Shown piece by piece: positions 24,215 to 32,604 of a DNA stretch of 64,000 nucleotides. A model generated the notes under the pieces. The model ran no database searches and was not told where the DNA came from. It was given only the letters and a program-made list of their open reading frames with translations. The stretch's first letter is position 1, and every line of letters begins with the position of its first letter. This DNA comes from Branchiostoma floridae (lineage: Eukaryota > Chordata > Leptocardii > Amphioxiformes > Branchiostomatidae): contig NC_049983.1 of the NCBI RefSeq assembly GCF_000003815.2, positions 28,619,419 to 28,683,418 of the forward strand, written 5' to 3'. Position numbers and translations under genes: made by a program.

Positions 24215-24314
24215 NNNNNNNNNNNNNNNNNNNNNNNNNNNNNNNNNNNNNNNNNNNNNNNNNNNNNNNNNNNNNNNNNNNNNNNNNNNNNNNNNNNNNN
24301 NNNNNNNNNNNNNN
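24215..24314. other. Assembly gap (100 N)
   Basis: Exactly 100 N, a conventional placeholder for a gap of unknown size. In unit 1 the equivalent interval between ...TTAAACGG and GGGTCTGTAAAAG is only about 110 bp. Confidence 0.95.
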
Positions 24315-24573
24315 CAGCTGGAAAGGGAATTATCCGAAACATTTCTAAGATGAGATGAATTGATTGTAATTTTGTTTACGAACTGCAGTTTTTTTTTCTA
24401 CACAAAATATCACAGGGAGCCAAAAACAAGCTGATTGTGATATCCAGCGTTGGAAGGTTAGAAGGGTGTGGCTCTTTCGACTCATGACCAGATCCAAAGC
24501 GACAGCTTCCTAGCCGTTCGTATCAATTCTGCCATGCATTGAAAGAACCGTAATGACTAATGTGGATACTTAC

Positions 24574-24723
24574 CGGCGCAGGTGTACTCCACTTCCAGGC
24601 TGGAGGGGCTGTCGCAAGTGGTTTTAGAATCGTCGCTGCAAACTTCCCGTGAGGCCACAAGTTTCATAGTTTGTCCAGCAGAACAACTGATGGTCAGTGT
24701 CTGGTGTTCACCTGCAACATTCT
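24574..24723 (-). CDS. Lectin gene exon 3: SUEL/rhamnose-lectin-like module (partial)
   Basis: Minus-strand exon with acceptor TTTCTTCAG before 24723 and donor GTAAGT after 24574. It is 150 nt with phase 1 at both ends. Residues include LTISCSAGQTMKLVAS, KTTCDSP and LEVEYTCA. The Cys-x-x-Gly-Gln...Cys...Ser-x-Leu-x-Val...Cys spacing resembles the N-terminal part of galactose/rhamnose-binding SUEL lectin domains; this is a moderate match, not certain. Phase 1 fits the phase-1 end of the F-type lectin exon at 28707, giving VFT-E-NVAG across the junction. A SUEL domain has about 80-100 residues, so further exons should lie to the left. The exon sits in a contig between two gaps. Confidence 0.55.
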
Positions 24724-24845
24724 CTGAAGAAAATCCCAGGTCAACAGCGCTTGCTTCATTCTCAATATATACATATATAACGTTAAAGAACACAGAACGG
24801 TGTATTCGATATTGTGTATTGATAAAACTCGTGTATTCCGTCTCA

Positions 24846-25553
24846 CCCGAGGTACCATCCCACCCGTGGGTAGGACGGTGGGTGGGCAGGAACCCGAGGT
24901 ACCATCCCGCCCGTGGGTAGGGCGTTGTTAGGGCAGGAACCCGAGGTACCATCCCGCCCGTGGGTAGGACGGTGTGAGGGCAGGAAGCCGAGGTACCATC
25001 CCGCCCGAGGGTAGGACGGTGTGAGGGCAGGAACCCGAGGTACCATCCCACCCGTGGGTAGGACGGTGGGAGGGCAGGAACCCCAGGTACCATCCCGCCC
25101 GTGGGTAGGAAGGTGGGAGGGCAGGAACCCGAGGTACCATCCCGCCCGTGGGTAGTACGGTGGGAGGGCAGGAACCCGAGGTACCATCCCGCCCGTGGGT
25201 AGGACGGTGGGAGGGCAGGAACCCGAGGTACCCTCCCGCCCGTGGGTAGGGCGTTGTTAGGGCAGGAACCCGAGGTACCATCCCGCCCGTGGGTAGGGCG
25301 TTGTTAGGGCACGAACCCGAGGTACCATTCCGCCCGTGGGTAGGACGGTGGGAGGGCAGGAACCCCAGGTACCATCCCGCCCGTGGGTAGGGCGGTGGGA
25401 GGGCAGGAACCCGAGGTACCATCCCGCCCGTGGGTAGGTAGGACGGTGGGAGGGCAGGAACCCGAGGTAGCATCCCGCCCGTGGGTAGGACGGTGGGAGG
25501 GCAGGAACCAGAGGTACCATTCCGACCGTGGGTAGGACGGTGGGAGGGCAGGA
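24846..25553 (+). repeat. 47-bp minisatellite with KpnI sites
   Basis: About 15 head-to-tail units of 47 bp. Each carries GAGGTACCATCCCGCCC, then GTGGGTAGG(A/G)CG and a variable GTGGGAGGGCAGGA or GTTGTTAGGGCAGGA end. It runs into the N gap, so the true length is unknown. Long Pro/Gly/Ser/Tyr-rich minus-strand frames across it are repeat translations; 47 is not a multiple of three. Confidence 0.95.
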
Positions 25554-25653
25554 NNNNNNNNNNNNNNNNNNNNNNNNNNNNNNNNNNNNNNNNNNNNNNN
25601 NNNNNNNNNNNNNNNNNNNNNNNNNNNNNNNNNNNNNNNNNNNNNNNNNNNNN
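25554..25653. other. Assembly gap (100 N)
   Basis: Placeholder gap directly adjoining the 47-bp minisatellite, which probably caused the break. Confidence 0.95.
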
Positions 25654-26944
25654 GGGTCTGTAAAAGTGAGATTCATCGTTAACTGTTTTAGGATAGTTTG
25701 CAGATAAACTTTCAGCCATCTGAATGTTGGAACCCACATCTTATCTTTTGTCAAACACTATAGAGCTGGCTAATTTCCACACCTCATTTTTACCCTGTAT
25801 GAAATTCAGAAGCTCACACTGCCTATTTCTGTCACGTGTGAAGAAAAACAATGACGAATTATTGCATGATGCATTTTCTGTTATTGCGAGAACTCCTGGT
25901 TACATAGAGCGGCAAGAGCTGATCTCTGGGCTCCTTCGGGCATGAAAAGTCAAAGAATGAAGATAAAGGTTCCAGTCGAGTTGCCACGAACTTGTGGAGA
26001 GTCAAGATTTAGAGTTATCGAGATGAAATGGAAGGTGTCAAAAACTCGATATGGATGGAAAATAAGGAAATGATTATAGAAAGTTCTAGCTCCTGAAGAG
26101 GTGGGATTTGAGAGAAAGTTGTGGGAGCCCTTCTATTGTATAGGCTGTGAGACGGATTTCAAACAATTGTTCAAGACGAACTAACTATGACTGTTATGTG
26201 ATGTGGGCTTTCCATGTTGCAGACGCTGATGTTTCCTAGCCAGACCTTCTGTGTCTGTCAAAGCTTGTACAATACACGGTATCACCTACGTGACATTTGC
26301 CCAACAAAGCTGGAGATCGGAATTGTATTTCTAAGATATCTAAGACGTTGACCAACGAAACACTTTTTCTCTCTTATTGATAATTTGATGCCTAAAAGAC
26401 TACAGATGTCCCCCACTGCTTCACTGTGATTATGATTTATATTTCACCTCAGGGATAAGAGGGGAATATATTGTTTTATGTCTTGTTTCTACCCCTTCTG
26501 CTTTTTTTGTCAAATCGCTTCAACTTTTTTATTTTATTTCAGAGCCACATGGCTTGAAGTTTGGTCTGGTTGTAGAGTAGACAAATACCACGAGATGTTT
26601 CGTTGCTTCGACTTGTTTTTGCATATACACTAGGCCTTAAGAATTACTCTCTGGAGTATTTTGGTCATTTTCAGATCAAAATGTACATTTTGGCCTCCTG
26701 TGCCCTGGTGCTGTATCAAAATGACCTGAAATGTGGTATGGAATGCCTTGGGCAGATGCTGACAGGACGTCATGCAAATGTTTGGAATAGGCCCATAGAA
26801 AGATGGTGATGATCTCTTACGAATTATGATCCTACAAGTATCTGTAGTCCAGACATATTGACCAATTAAACACTTAACAATTTTCGCTCTTCATTTTTGA
26901 TAGCTAAAAGATTACATAGATGATCTGTCAACTGACTGTTGCAT

Positions 26945-27105
26945 TTTGGTTTCATTTTCTCTTCATTATCACAAGACCAAACTGTATGTTGAATCGTGGT
27001 TTCATTTTCTCAATTGTGATTTCATTTTCTCAATTGTGGTTTCATTTTCTCAATTGTGGTTTCATTTTCTCTTCATCATTACGAGAACGAACTGTATGTT
27101 GAACT
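26945..27105 (+). repeat. 20-bp tandem repeat with flanking duplication, left arm
   Basis: Units of TGGTTTCATTTTCTCAATTG occur three times in tandem. The flanks are themselves duplicated: TTCATTTTCTCTTCAT and CTGTATGTTGAA occur on both sides. The array is conserved in the right arm at 47170-47330. Confidence 0.8.
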
Positions 27106-27400
27106 TTGAAACCCCCTCACAAGACCTTGCTATGGTTAAATGAGGCAAAAGCAGCTAAACTCTACGCGGCTGGTCTGCAGTCCCGGCTGGAAGGCCTGGA
27201 TGGTGCTCGGCACACGCAGGAGGCGGCGGGACCATTGCCATTCCGGGTCCTGTTGGGAACACGGACAAGACAGGATTAAAGCTTCAGCTAACATGTGAAG
27301 AAACCAATGAACACAACGCTACTGCTGTCTGGCGCTGGGTATGGGAATGAGTTGTACTGGAGATAACTGAGGCCTCAAACCTCGTCTGCATGGTTTGCAA
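27106..27400 (+). pseudogene. Possible exon relic conserved in both arms (left copy)
   Basis: Plus-strand frames give LLWLNEAKAAKLYAAG then, after a frame change near 27240, DKTGLKLQLTCEETNEHN and AVWRWVWE. The right-arm copy (46924-47150, minus) has the same words. Single-base indels near 27117 (CAAGACC against CGAGCC) and 27245 (CCGGGTCC against CCGGTCC) put the two copies in different frames. Protein-like, but not assigned to a family. Confidence 0.25.
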
Positions 27401-27481
27401 ATATGCGAGTTTGACCGTTCTTTTTTAATTTCCATTCCTACATGAACCACTCTCATTACCATCCTGTTCTCCTTACTTCTG

Positions 27482-27581
27482 NNNNNNNNNNNNNNNNNNN
27501 NNNNNNNNNNNNNNNNNNNNNNNNNNNNNNNNNNNNNNNNNNNNNNNNNNNNNNNNNNNNNNNNNNNNNNNNNNNNNNNNN
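27482..27581. other. Assembly gap (100 N) at the inner end of the left arm
   Basis: Homology to the right arm runs up to the last base before this gap (CTCCTTACTTCTG) and is absent after it. The inner breakpoint of the inverted duplication is therefore hidden in the gap. Confidence 0.95.
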
Positions 27582-28017
27582 AAAAAGACATAAGTCCTCT
27601 TGATATTGAAATATCTCAATTTGTTGTTCAGATTTTATGAGCGACTGAGTTGAGTTCAAGATGACCACACCCCTGGTAGCCCGTCGGTAGAAATGAGAGG
27701 CTCGATTAACGTGTGATTGATAATGTCCCTGACTCACTTGTGGCAATTGTCCCTGACACAGTTGTAGCGATTGCAAGAAACTGAACCTGTCCATGTATCA
27801 AGTTACATTTATAGTTAAGTCACATGCTAATTTTTACTTTTGAAATCAAATTAGTTTGCTTTTTAAGTTCCTGGGGTAAAGTGAGGTATGAGAGCGGTCA
27901 TCAGGGTCGTGGATTAGGGGTCATATCTAAGAGAATAGGGCGTTCTAGGGTGAATTGTGGTTCGACTGTACCTCCACCCACCCGCCTACCCATAATGCAG
28001 TGTTTCCTAACCTCCTA

Positions 28018-28215
28018 CCGATCTTGTGCCCTTGGGAAAGACACTTTACACAACTTTCCTCACTTTACTCAGGTGAAATTGAGTACCTAGCGTCGGTTAG
28101 AGCCGTCCCTCGGATAGGACGTTAAATGGAGGCCCCGTTTCTGGGGAGAGCCATACTCCTGGCACGTTAAAGAACCCGCCACACGTGTGATGGTGCGGTG
28201 TGAGTGGTTCAAAAC
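28018..28215 (+). mobile_element. SINE-like repeat
   Basis: Contains CTTGGGAAAGACACTTTACA, CTCAGGTGAAATTGAGTACC, TCGGATAGGACGTTAAATGG and GGCACGTTAAAGAACCC. These are strings I associate with a very common dispersed short element of marine deuterostome genomes. Partial relatives (GGGTCCCGTGTTTGAGGAGG-type) occur at 34560-34700 and 39055-39110. Family name not assigned. Confidence 0.55.
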
Positions 28216-28429
28216 CTACAGTACCTTGGCCGCACCTGGGGCAATTAATGTCGTATTGAGGTCACCTGAGTGGCGCCGAATGGCAGCTCGCTTCAGACAC
28301 TTGCGACAGTCGTATTGAGGTCACGTATTAAGCCCCGCCTATTGTAAGCTCCTTTCAATTCAGCCCCTGGCTGCAAAGAGTGAGTAGTCGGCCCACCGAA
28401 TAACATAATAACATAGCACCCACCTTCCT

Positions 28430-28700
28430 TCCCATCATGCAGTGTTTCCATACCTCCCCCAACCTGCCTTCCCATCATGCATTGTATGCTAACCTATTCC
28501 CACCTCTCGTCCCATCATGCAGTGTTTCCTTACCTCCACTCATCTGCCTACCCATCATGCATTGTTTCCTAACCTACATCCACCTCCCGTCCCATCATGC
28601 ATTGTTTCCTAACCTCCACGAACAGGCTGACCCATCATGCTTTGCTGCTATGTAGGCTGTATGAATTACGCCATAACCATGTAAACTAAATGAAGTAAAG
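28430..28700 (+). repeat. ATCATGCA-rich tandem repeat, copy 1 flanking the lectin exons
   Basis: About six irregular units of roughly 40 bp with CCCATCATGCA(G/T)TGTTTCC and CCTAACCTCC. It ends in GGCTGTATGAATTACGCCAT and ACCATGTAAACTAAATG. The same array and end recur at 30841-31075, so the two lectin-domain exons lie between direct repeats. Confidence 0.75.
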
Positions 28701-28706
28701 ACCTAC

Positions 28707-28942
28707 CAGTAAATACTCGGACTTCACACAGGGTCAGTATTCTCGACGGTCCAGGAAGACGGACGGCCACATAGCGTCCCCGCATGCCCGGACAGGAAAC
28801 GGAAATGGACGGCTGGGTCAGGCCGATTTGATGGTCACCTCCACACTGGGGGTTCGTGCTGACCTGGTCGGAGTCCCCGATGAGGATGTTGAAGGGGTTG
28901 AGTCGTTCGGAGCAACAGTCCTGGCGGTTAACGATTACCACA
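28707..28942 (-). CDS. F-type lectin gene, exon 2 (C-terminal half of the domain)
   Basis: 236-nt minus-strand exon with acceptor CTACAG before 28942 and donor GTAGGT after 28707. It continues exon 1 in frame (AG + T gives Ser) and reads VVIVNRQDCCSERLN, then ISVSCPGMRGRYVAVRLPG and LTLCEVRVF, the second half of a fucolectin/F-type lectin domain. The RQDCCSER segment carries the R-x-D-x4-R sugar-binding motif and the vicinal Cys-Cys pair of this family. All expected sugar-contact residues appear present, so the domain looks functional. The exon ends in phase 1, compatible with the exon at 24574-24723. Such lectins are usually secreted and bind fucosylated glycans in innate recognition. Confidence 0.85.
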
Positions 28943-28984
28943 CTGTAGATATTGGAGACAGCGCAATGGGTTTTATACTCATTG

Positions 28985-29963
28985 TACAGTCAAACCTGCC
29001 CGAGCGACCACCTCTTCTCAGCGACCACCTGGCCATTTCGACCGCTTTTTGTCGGTCCCGATTTTTTTTCCCATTGACGTAAGCATTAAGCGACCTTTTC
29101 TCAACGACCACCTGGCCAACGCGACCGCGACCAGCCCAAATTGGGACCCATAACGACCGCATCATCTTCAAAATTGAGGTTTTTGTCGATTTTTGATGAT
29201 AACTAGCGCGATTTTGTGCCGAAATCGGTCAGTTTGCGTCGGATTTTGACTGCCATTACGATGTAATGTTTAGAATAAAGATCGGTCAACGGGTGGGTCA
29301 ATGGGGCAGTCTACTGTAATATGGGAAAAAATTCGTTGTAAGAAAATCCGAATTTAGTTGTTACAGAAGTTTTTTTTTTTTTTAAATCTATATCATTATT
29401 AAGTGAACGAATGCTGAAACGTATATAGCCTCATACTTTTTTAAAGAAAGATGTGTGGATCTGGGTAGCTCATACCTTATCAAGAAAGATCTGTGAGAGT
29501 GCTTTTGTCCAACTGTACTGTACATTCACCCGTGGGTAAGTACGCTATCGGAACGTACCGGGCATCGAATTCGAAAGGTGCACCGTAGTTCTTTCAGATA
29601 TAGCGATCAAGAACACAGTTACGCATAAAGGCTTGTATGGTAACTGACAGCATCAAAGTTCCCTTACTGTCTAAAACGTTAGTGTACAAATTTTGAGCTT
29701 TAAAACACTGTATCGTATAAAAGCTCGATAAAAGATTGGGGTTAAATTTACAATTTACAGTGTGCGTGTAGTATTTGACATTAAAGACCTCGCTTCTTTG
29801 CGTGCGTGCAGTGTGCTTGCTATTTGCCATTAAACACAACGGAAACCATTTATACTTTGCATCGTGCATGTTTTGAGTCGATACTCTTCTCAGCGACCAC
29901 CTGTCCAAGTCTACCGTTTTTTTCCGGTCCCCCAAGTGGTCGTCTTGGGCAGGTTTGACTGTA
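28985..29963. mobile_element. Tc1/mariner-class (pogo/Tigger-like) non-autonomous element
   Basis: Ends are perfect 17-bp inverted repeats, TACAGTCAAACCTGCCC at 28985-29001 and its complement at 29947-29963, including the flanking TA that is the expected target duplication. Subterminal GCGACCACCT repeats recur inside both ends. Length is about 975 bp and no transposase frame is visible. CAGTCAAACC-type ends with TA duplications are typical of pogo/Tigger elements. It lies in the intron between the two F-type lectin exons. Confidence 0.85.
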
Positions 29964-30329
29964 TCTTGATGAAGGTTTAAGACATCCAGGTAATAATATA
30001 CGACCAAAAGCAGTCCGTTACTCAATCAACCAAATATAGGTTTTGATCTGCTTGATTAACTGCTTCTGGGTGAACACACCAAGATGTTAGACTTCGCGGT
30101 TACTTTTACCACCCCCCCCCCCCCCAGTCTGGCTAGGGTTAATATAATGATTGCTTCAATTAGAAAATATAATTCTTGGAAGCTTAGAAAAAAAGGCCAA
30201 ATTTACCAGGTGGTGCTTCTGCAGTGGAAGGTAATACAGATACGTACAAGTGTGGCTTAATTCTTTCATAATGATTTAGTGTGAACGACTGATATGTGAA
30301 CATACTGTACATGTATACATGTTACGTAC
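29964..30329. other. Lectin intron remainder
   Basis: Contains a C-homopolymer of about 13 (30112-30124) and otherwise unremarkable AT-rich sequence. The donor of lectin exon 1 is at its right edge. Confidence 0.5.
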
Positions 30330-30513
30330 CTTTCAATCACATACGGTTGGCCGAGATCCACCCACCAAGCAGGGTTATCCTCTTGCTTAGTGTGCGTGCA
30401 GGTTCGGGAATGAAAGTTGGTAATGGATCTTCCGTCAACGGCCCGGCTGGCAGCCCCACCGTCTACATACGTGCTGGTTTGGAACGCTGGCTTCCCCAGG
30501 GCCACATTGCCAC
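30330..30513 (-). CDS. F-type lectin gene, exon 1 (N-terminal half of the domain)
   Basis: Minus-strand coding block ending at donor GTACGT (after 30330). It reads NVALGKPAFQTSTY, ASRAVDG, SRTCTHTKQEDNP and WWVDLGQPYVIE, the canonical start of an F-type lectin (fucolectin/FTP, F5/8-C-like) domain. The His in CTHT lies 26 residues before the Arg of RQD, as expected for the fucose-binding triad. A plausible acceptor, TGTGGTAG, precedes 30513 (phase 1). The same frame is open upstream to about 30560 through KLTVLMTVLSPVVG, which looks like a signal peptide, so the exon may instead include it; the initiating Met is not certain. With exons at 28707 and 24574 this forms a minus-strand lectin gene, partial at both ends. 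Confidence 0.85.
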
Positions 30514-30840
30514 CTACCACAGGCGAGAGGACTGTCATCAGCACGGTCAGTTTCACATCGAGGAATGAAGGTGAAGAAGATTTTTCATTCCTAACAGAGC
30601 TGATATTTCGGGATGTGGCAGCCGCACGCCACGTCACATTATTGTCCGCCAGGCGTCGTTTTTGTGTGGGCTAACATTTTTTCTACTTTTGAATGAGTAA
30701 GGATGCTTTGACTTGAACAAGACTTTAAAGTCATTCGGCTTCCACATAAAACGCTTATCACCATTTGGCATGGACCATAATATTATAATCGGAAACACAA
30801 TGCTAATGATTATAAAATACATGAAAAATTGAGTTATAGA

Positions 30841-31075
30841 ATTTCCCATCATGCAGTGTTTCCTTACCGCCACTCACCTGCCTACCCATAATGCAGTGTA
30901 TTCCTAACCTCCACCCACATGCCTTCCCATAATGCATTGTGGCCTAACCTCCGCTCATCTGCCGTCCCATCATGCATTGTTTCCTTATCCACACCAACAG
31001 GCTGACTCATAATGCTTTGCTGATATGGAGGCTGTATGAATTACGCCATAACCATGTAAACTAAATGTAGTAGGC
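30841..31075 (+). repeat. ATCATGCA-rich tandem repeat, copy 2 flanking the lectin exons
   Basis: About four units with CCCATCATGCAGTGTTTCC or CCCATAATGCA variants, ending in the same GGCTGTATGAATTACGCCAT tail as 28430-28700. It lies about 2.4 kb away in direct orientation. Confidence 0.75.
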
Positions 31076-32398
31076 TCGTTCTCATTTAAATGTCGAAATG
31101 CTGTCGCCTGACTTTACGCCTTGATATGGAGCAAATTATAGACAACATCACTGGTCCTTTCATTTTTCCACAACCCCTGTAATGTTTTACAAAAATGCAC
31201 TACAACATTCGTATTGGTTAATGGCTTAGAAGAGTATTATAGCCACGGGTGAGATTTCAACCCCTACAAAATGGCTGTCGCCTGAGATGAAACGAACAAT
31301 TCAAATAGTAGCCAAAAATGTAACAATTCAGTTCCAAGAATGATTGTTCGGCAGGTGAAACCAGCTGACCAGGCCCTCTCACCGATCACGTCAGATCGCT
31401 ACTGTCACTGATCTTGGAGGCTGTGTGAGGTGGTTTATGCCTGTCGCCAGATTCGGTAACAAACGTTACCACAATGAGAACGATGGTCGCCACGGTTATA
31501 TTATCCACGTATAAGACTAGAAATGGCCGTTTTTGTGAGGCTATACAGTTTTTCTGGCTTTTTTAAGGAACAAGAAAGGGTTGTTGACTGTCATTTGTAT
31601 CCCACCTTGCTTAACAAAATGTTATACAGAAATGACTGTAACAAACGTTACCATTGTTCGATGCTGTCTAAGCTTTCTATTTGACCTGGTGTAAAAAAGC
31701 TGCCCACTTTTTAAATGTTCCTAGGGACGTNNNNNNNNNNNNNNNNNNNNNNNNNNNNNNNNNNNNNNNNNNNNNNNNNNNNNNNNNNNNNNNNNNNNNN
31801 NNNNNNNNNNNNNNNNNNNNNNNNNNNNNNCTAGTGTATGCAATATGTCTGTGTCTGTGTGTGCATGTGTGTGTCCGTGCGTGTATGTGTGCGTGTGTGT
31901 GCGTGTGTGTGTGTGTGTCTGTCTGTCTGTCTGTATGCCTGTCTGTGTTTCCGGATACATGTGTTCGGTGTGATTTAAGTCAGTTAAGACCCTCTTCTCT
32001 GGATGGATTAGAATGATATTTGATATGTGTACTGGTTGGTATAAGGAAGAAAAAGGTCAAAGTCGATCAATTTTGGCCCCCTGGTGTGTGACCTTGTTTA
32101 GGAATCGGAGTTCTAACACGTGGATCTTTACTTTCTTATTACTAACTTATATTTGTGTTGGGGGGGGGGGTCAACCACCCCTTCTTATGCAGCCTTCATA
32201 GGAAATCATCTCGATCAACGAGTCCACGAGGTCCAAATGACAAGTTTGGCAGTGATACAGCCGGTCTTTTCTCGATCATTGCACAGCATAAATCATTCCG
32301 CTGTTCAGTGTGTGCTTGTGTGTTTGTGGAGAGAATAACTCGAAATGGTCAACATCAGGTCTGTGACTATGTTGGACTGATTGATTTTTAATTTTTTT
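31076..32398. other. Intergenic DNA between the lectin and P450 genes
   Basis: The two genes are divergently arranged and this tract should contain their promoters, but no element could be identified. It holds a 100-N gap (31731-31830), a TG/TCTG microsatellite (31850-31945) and a G-homopolymer at 32161-32170. GTAACAAACGTTACCA is duplicated at about 31456 and 31639. Confidence 0.45.
31731..31830. other. Assembly gap (100 N)
   Basis: Placeholder gap within the lectin-P450 intergenic region, adjoining a TG/TCTG microsatellite. Confidence 0.95.
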
Positions 32399-32406
32399 TT
32401 AAACAG
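32381..32406 (+). promoter_or_regulatory. Probable splice acceptor of a 5'-UTR intron of the P450 gene
   Basis: A T-rich run (TTTTTAATTTTTTTTT) ends in AAACAG 31 bases before the P450 start codon. This suggests the ATG lies in a second exon, with a non-coding first exon further left. Inference from sequence only. Confidence 0.4.
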
Positions 32407-32436
32407 ACAGTATTAGAAGCCGACATTTGCACAGCC

Positions 32437-32604
32437 ATGTCACTCATCCGCGATATCCCAGGTCTGCTCGACTTCACAACACTCCTGTTGGGGATCGCCG
32501 TGTTTCTGATGACGTATGCCTACGTCACACGGCCCAGGAATCTTCCTCCTGGACCCTGGAGTTTACCGATCGTCGGAAATCTGCCAACGTTAATACTGGC
32601 CAAA
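32437..32604 (+). CDS. P450 exon 1: membrane anchor and hinge
   Basis: Starts at the ATG of MSLIRDIPGLLDF. A hydrophobic segment TTLLLGIAVFLMTYAYV (about residues 14-30) is the ER anchor, followed by basic TRPR and the hinge LPPGPWSLPIVGNL. Ends exactly on a codon at donor GTAAGA. Confidence 0.88.

Larger units (their letters stand above)
17185..26167 (+). repeat. Tandem duplication unit 2 of the left arm
   Basis: Second copy of the 13030-17184 unit. It is enlarged by a 3,151-bp CACTA-like insertion (18989-22139) and by a 1.2-kb contig held between two 100-N gaps (24315-25553). Homologous landmarks include 17421-17651 with 13288-13503, 22410-22785 with 14756-15130, 23434-23619 with 15795-15980, and 25654-26160 with 16662-17180. 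It ends at a TGTTC (26168-26172) after which sequence is unique to the inner arm. Confidence 0.8.

Noticed and set aside
24557-25737. Pro/Gly/Ser/Tyr-rich minus-strand frames of 110-270 codons
   Set aside because: They read through the 47-bp minisatellite and N runs. Only the short exon at 24574-24723 has splice sites and a domain-like pattern.
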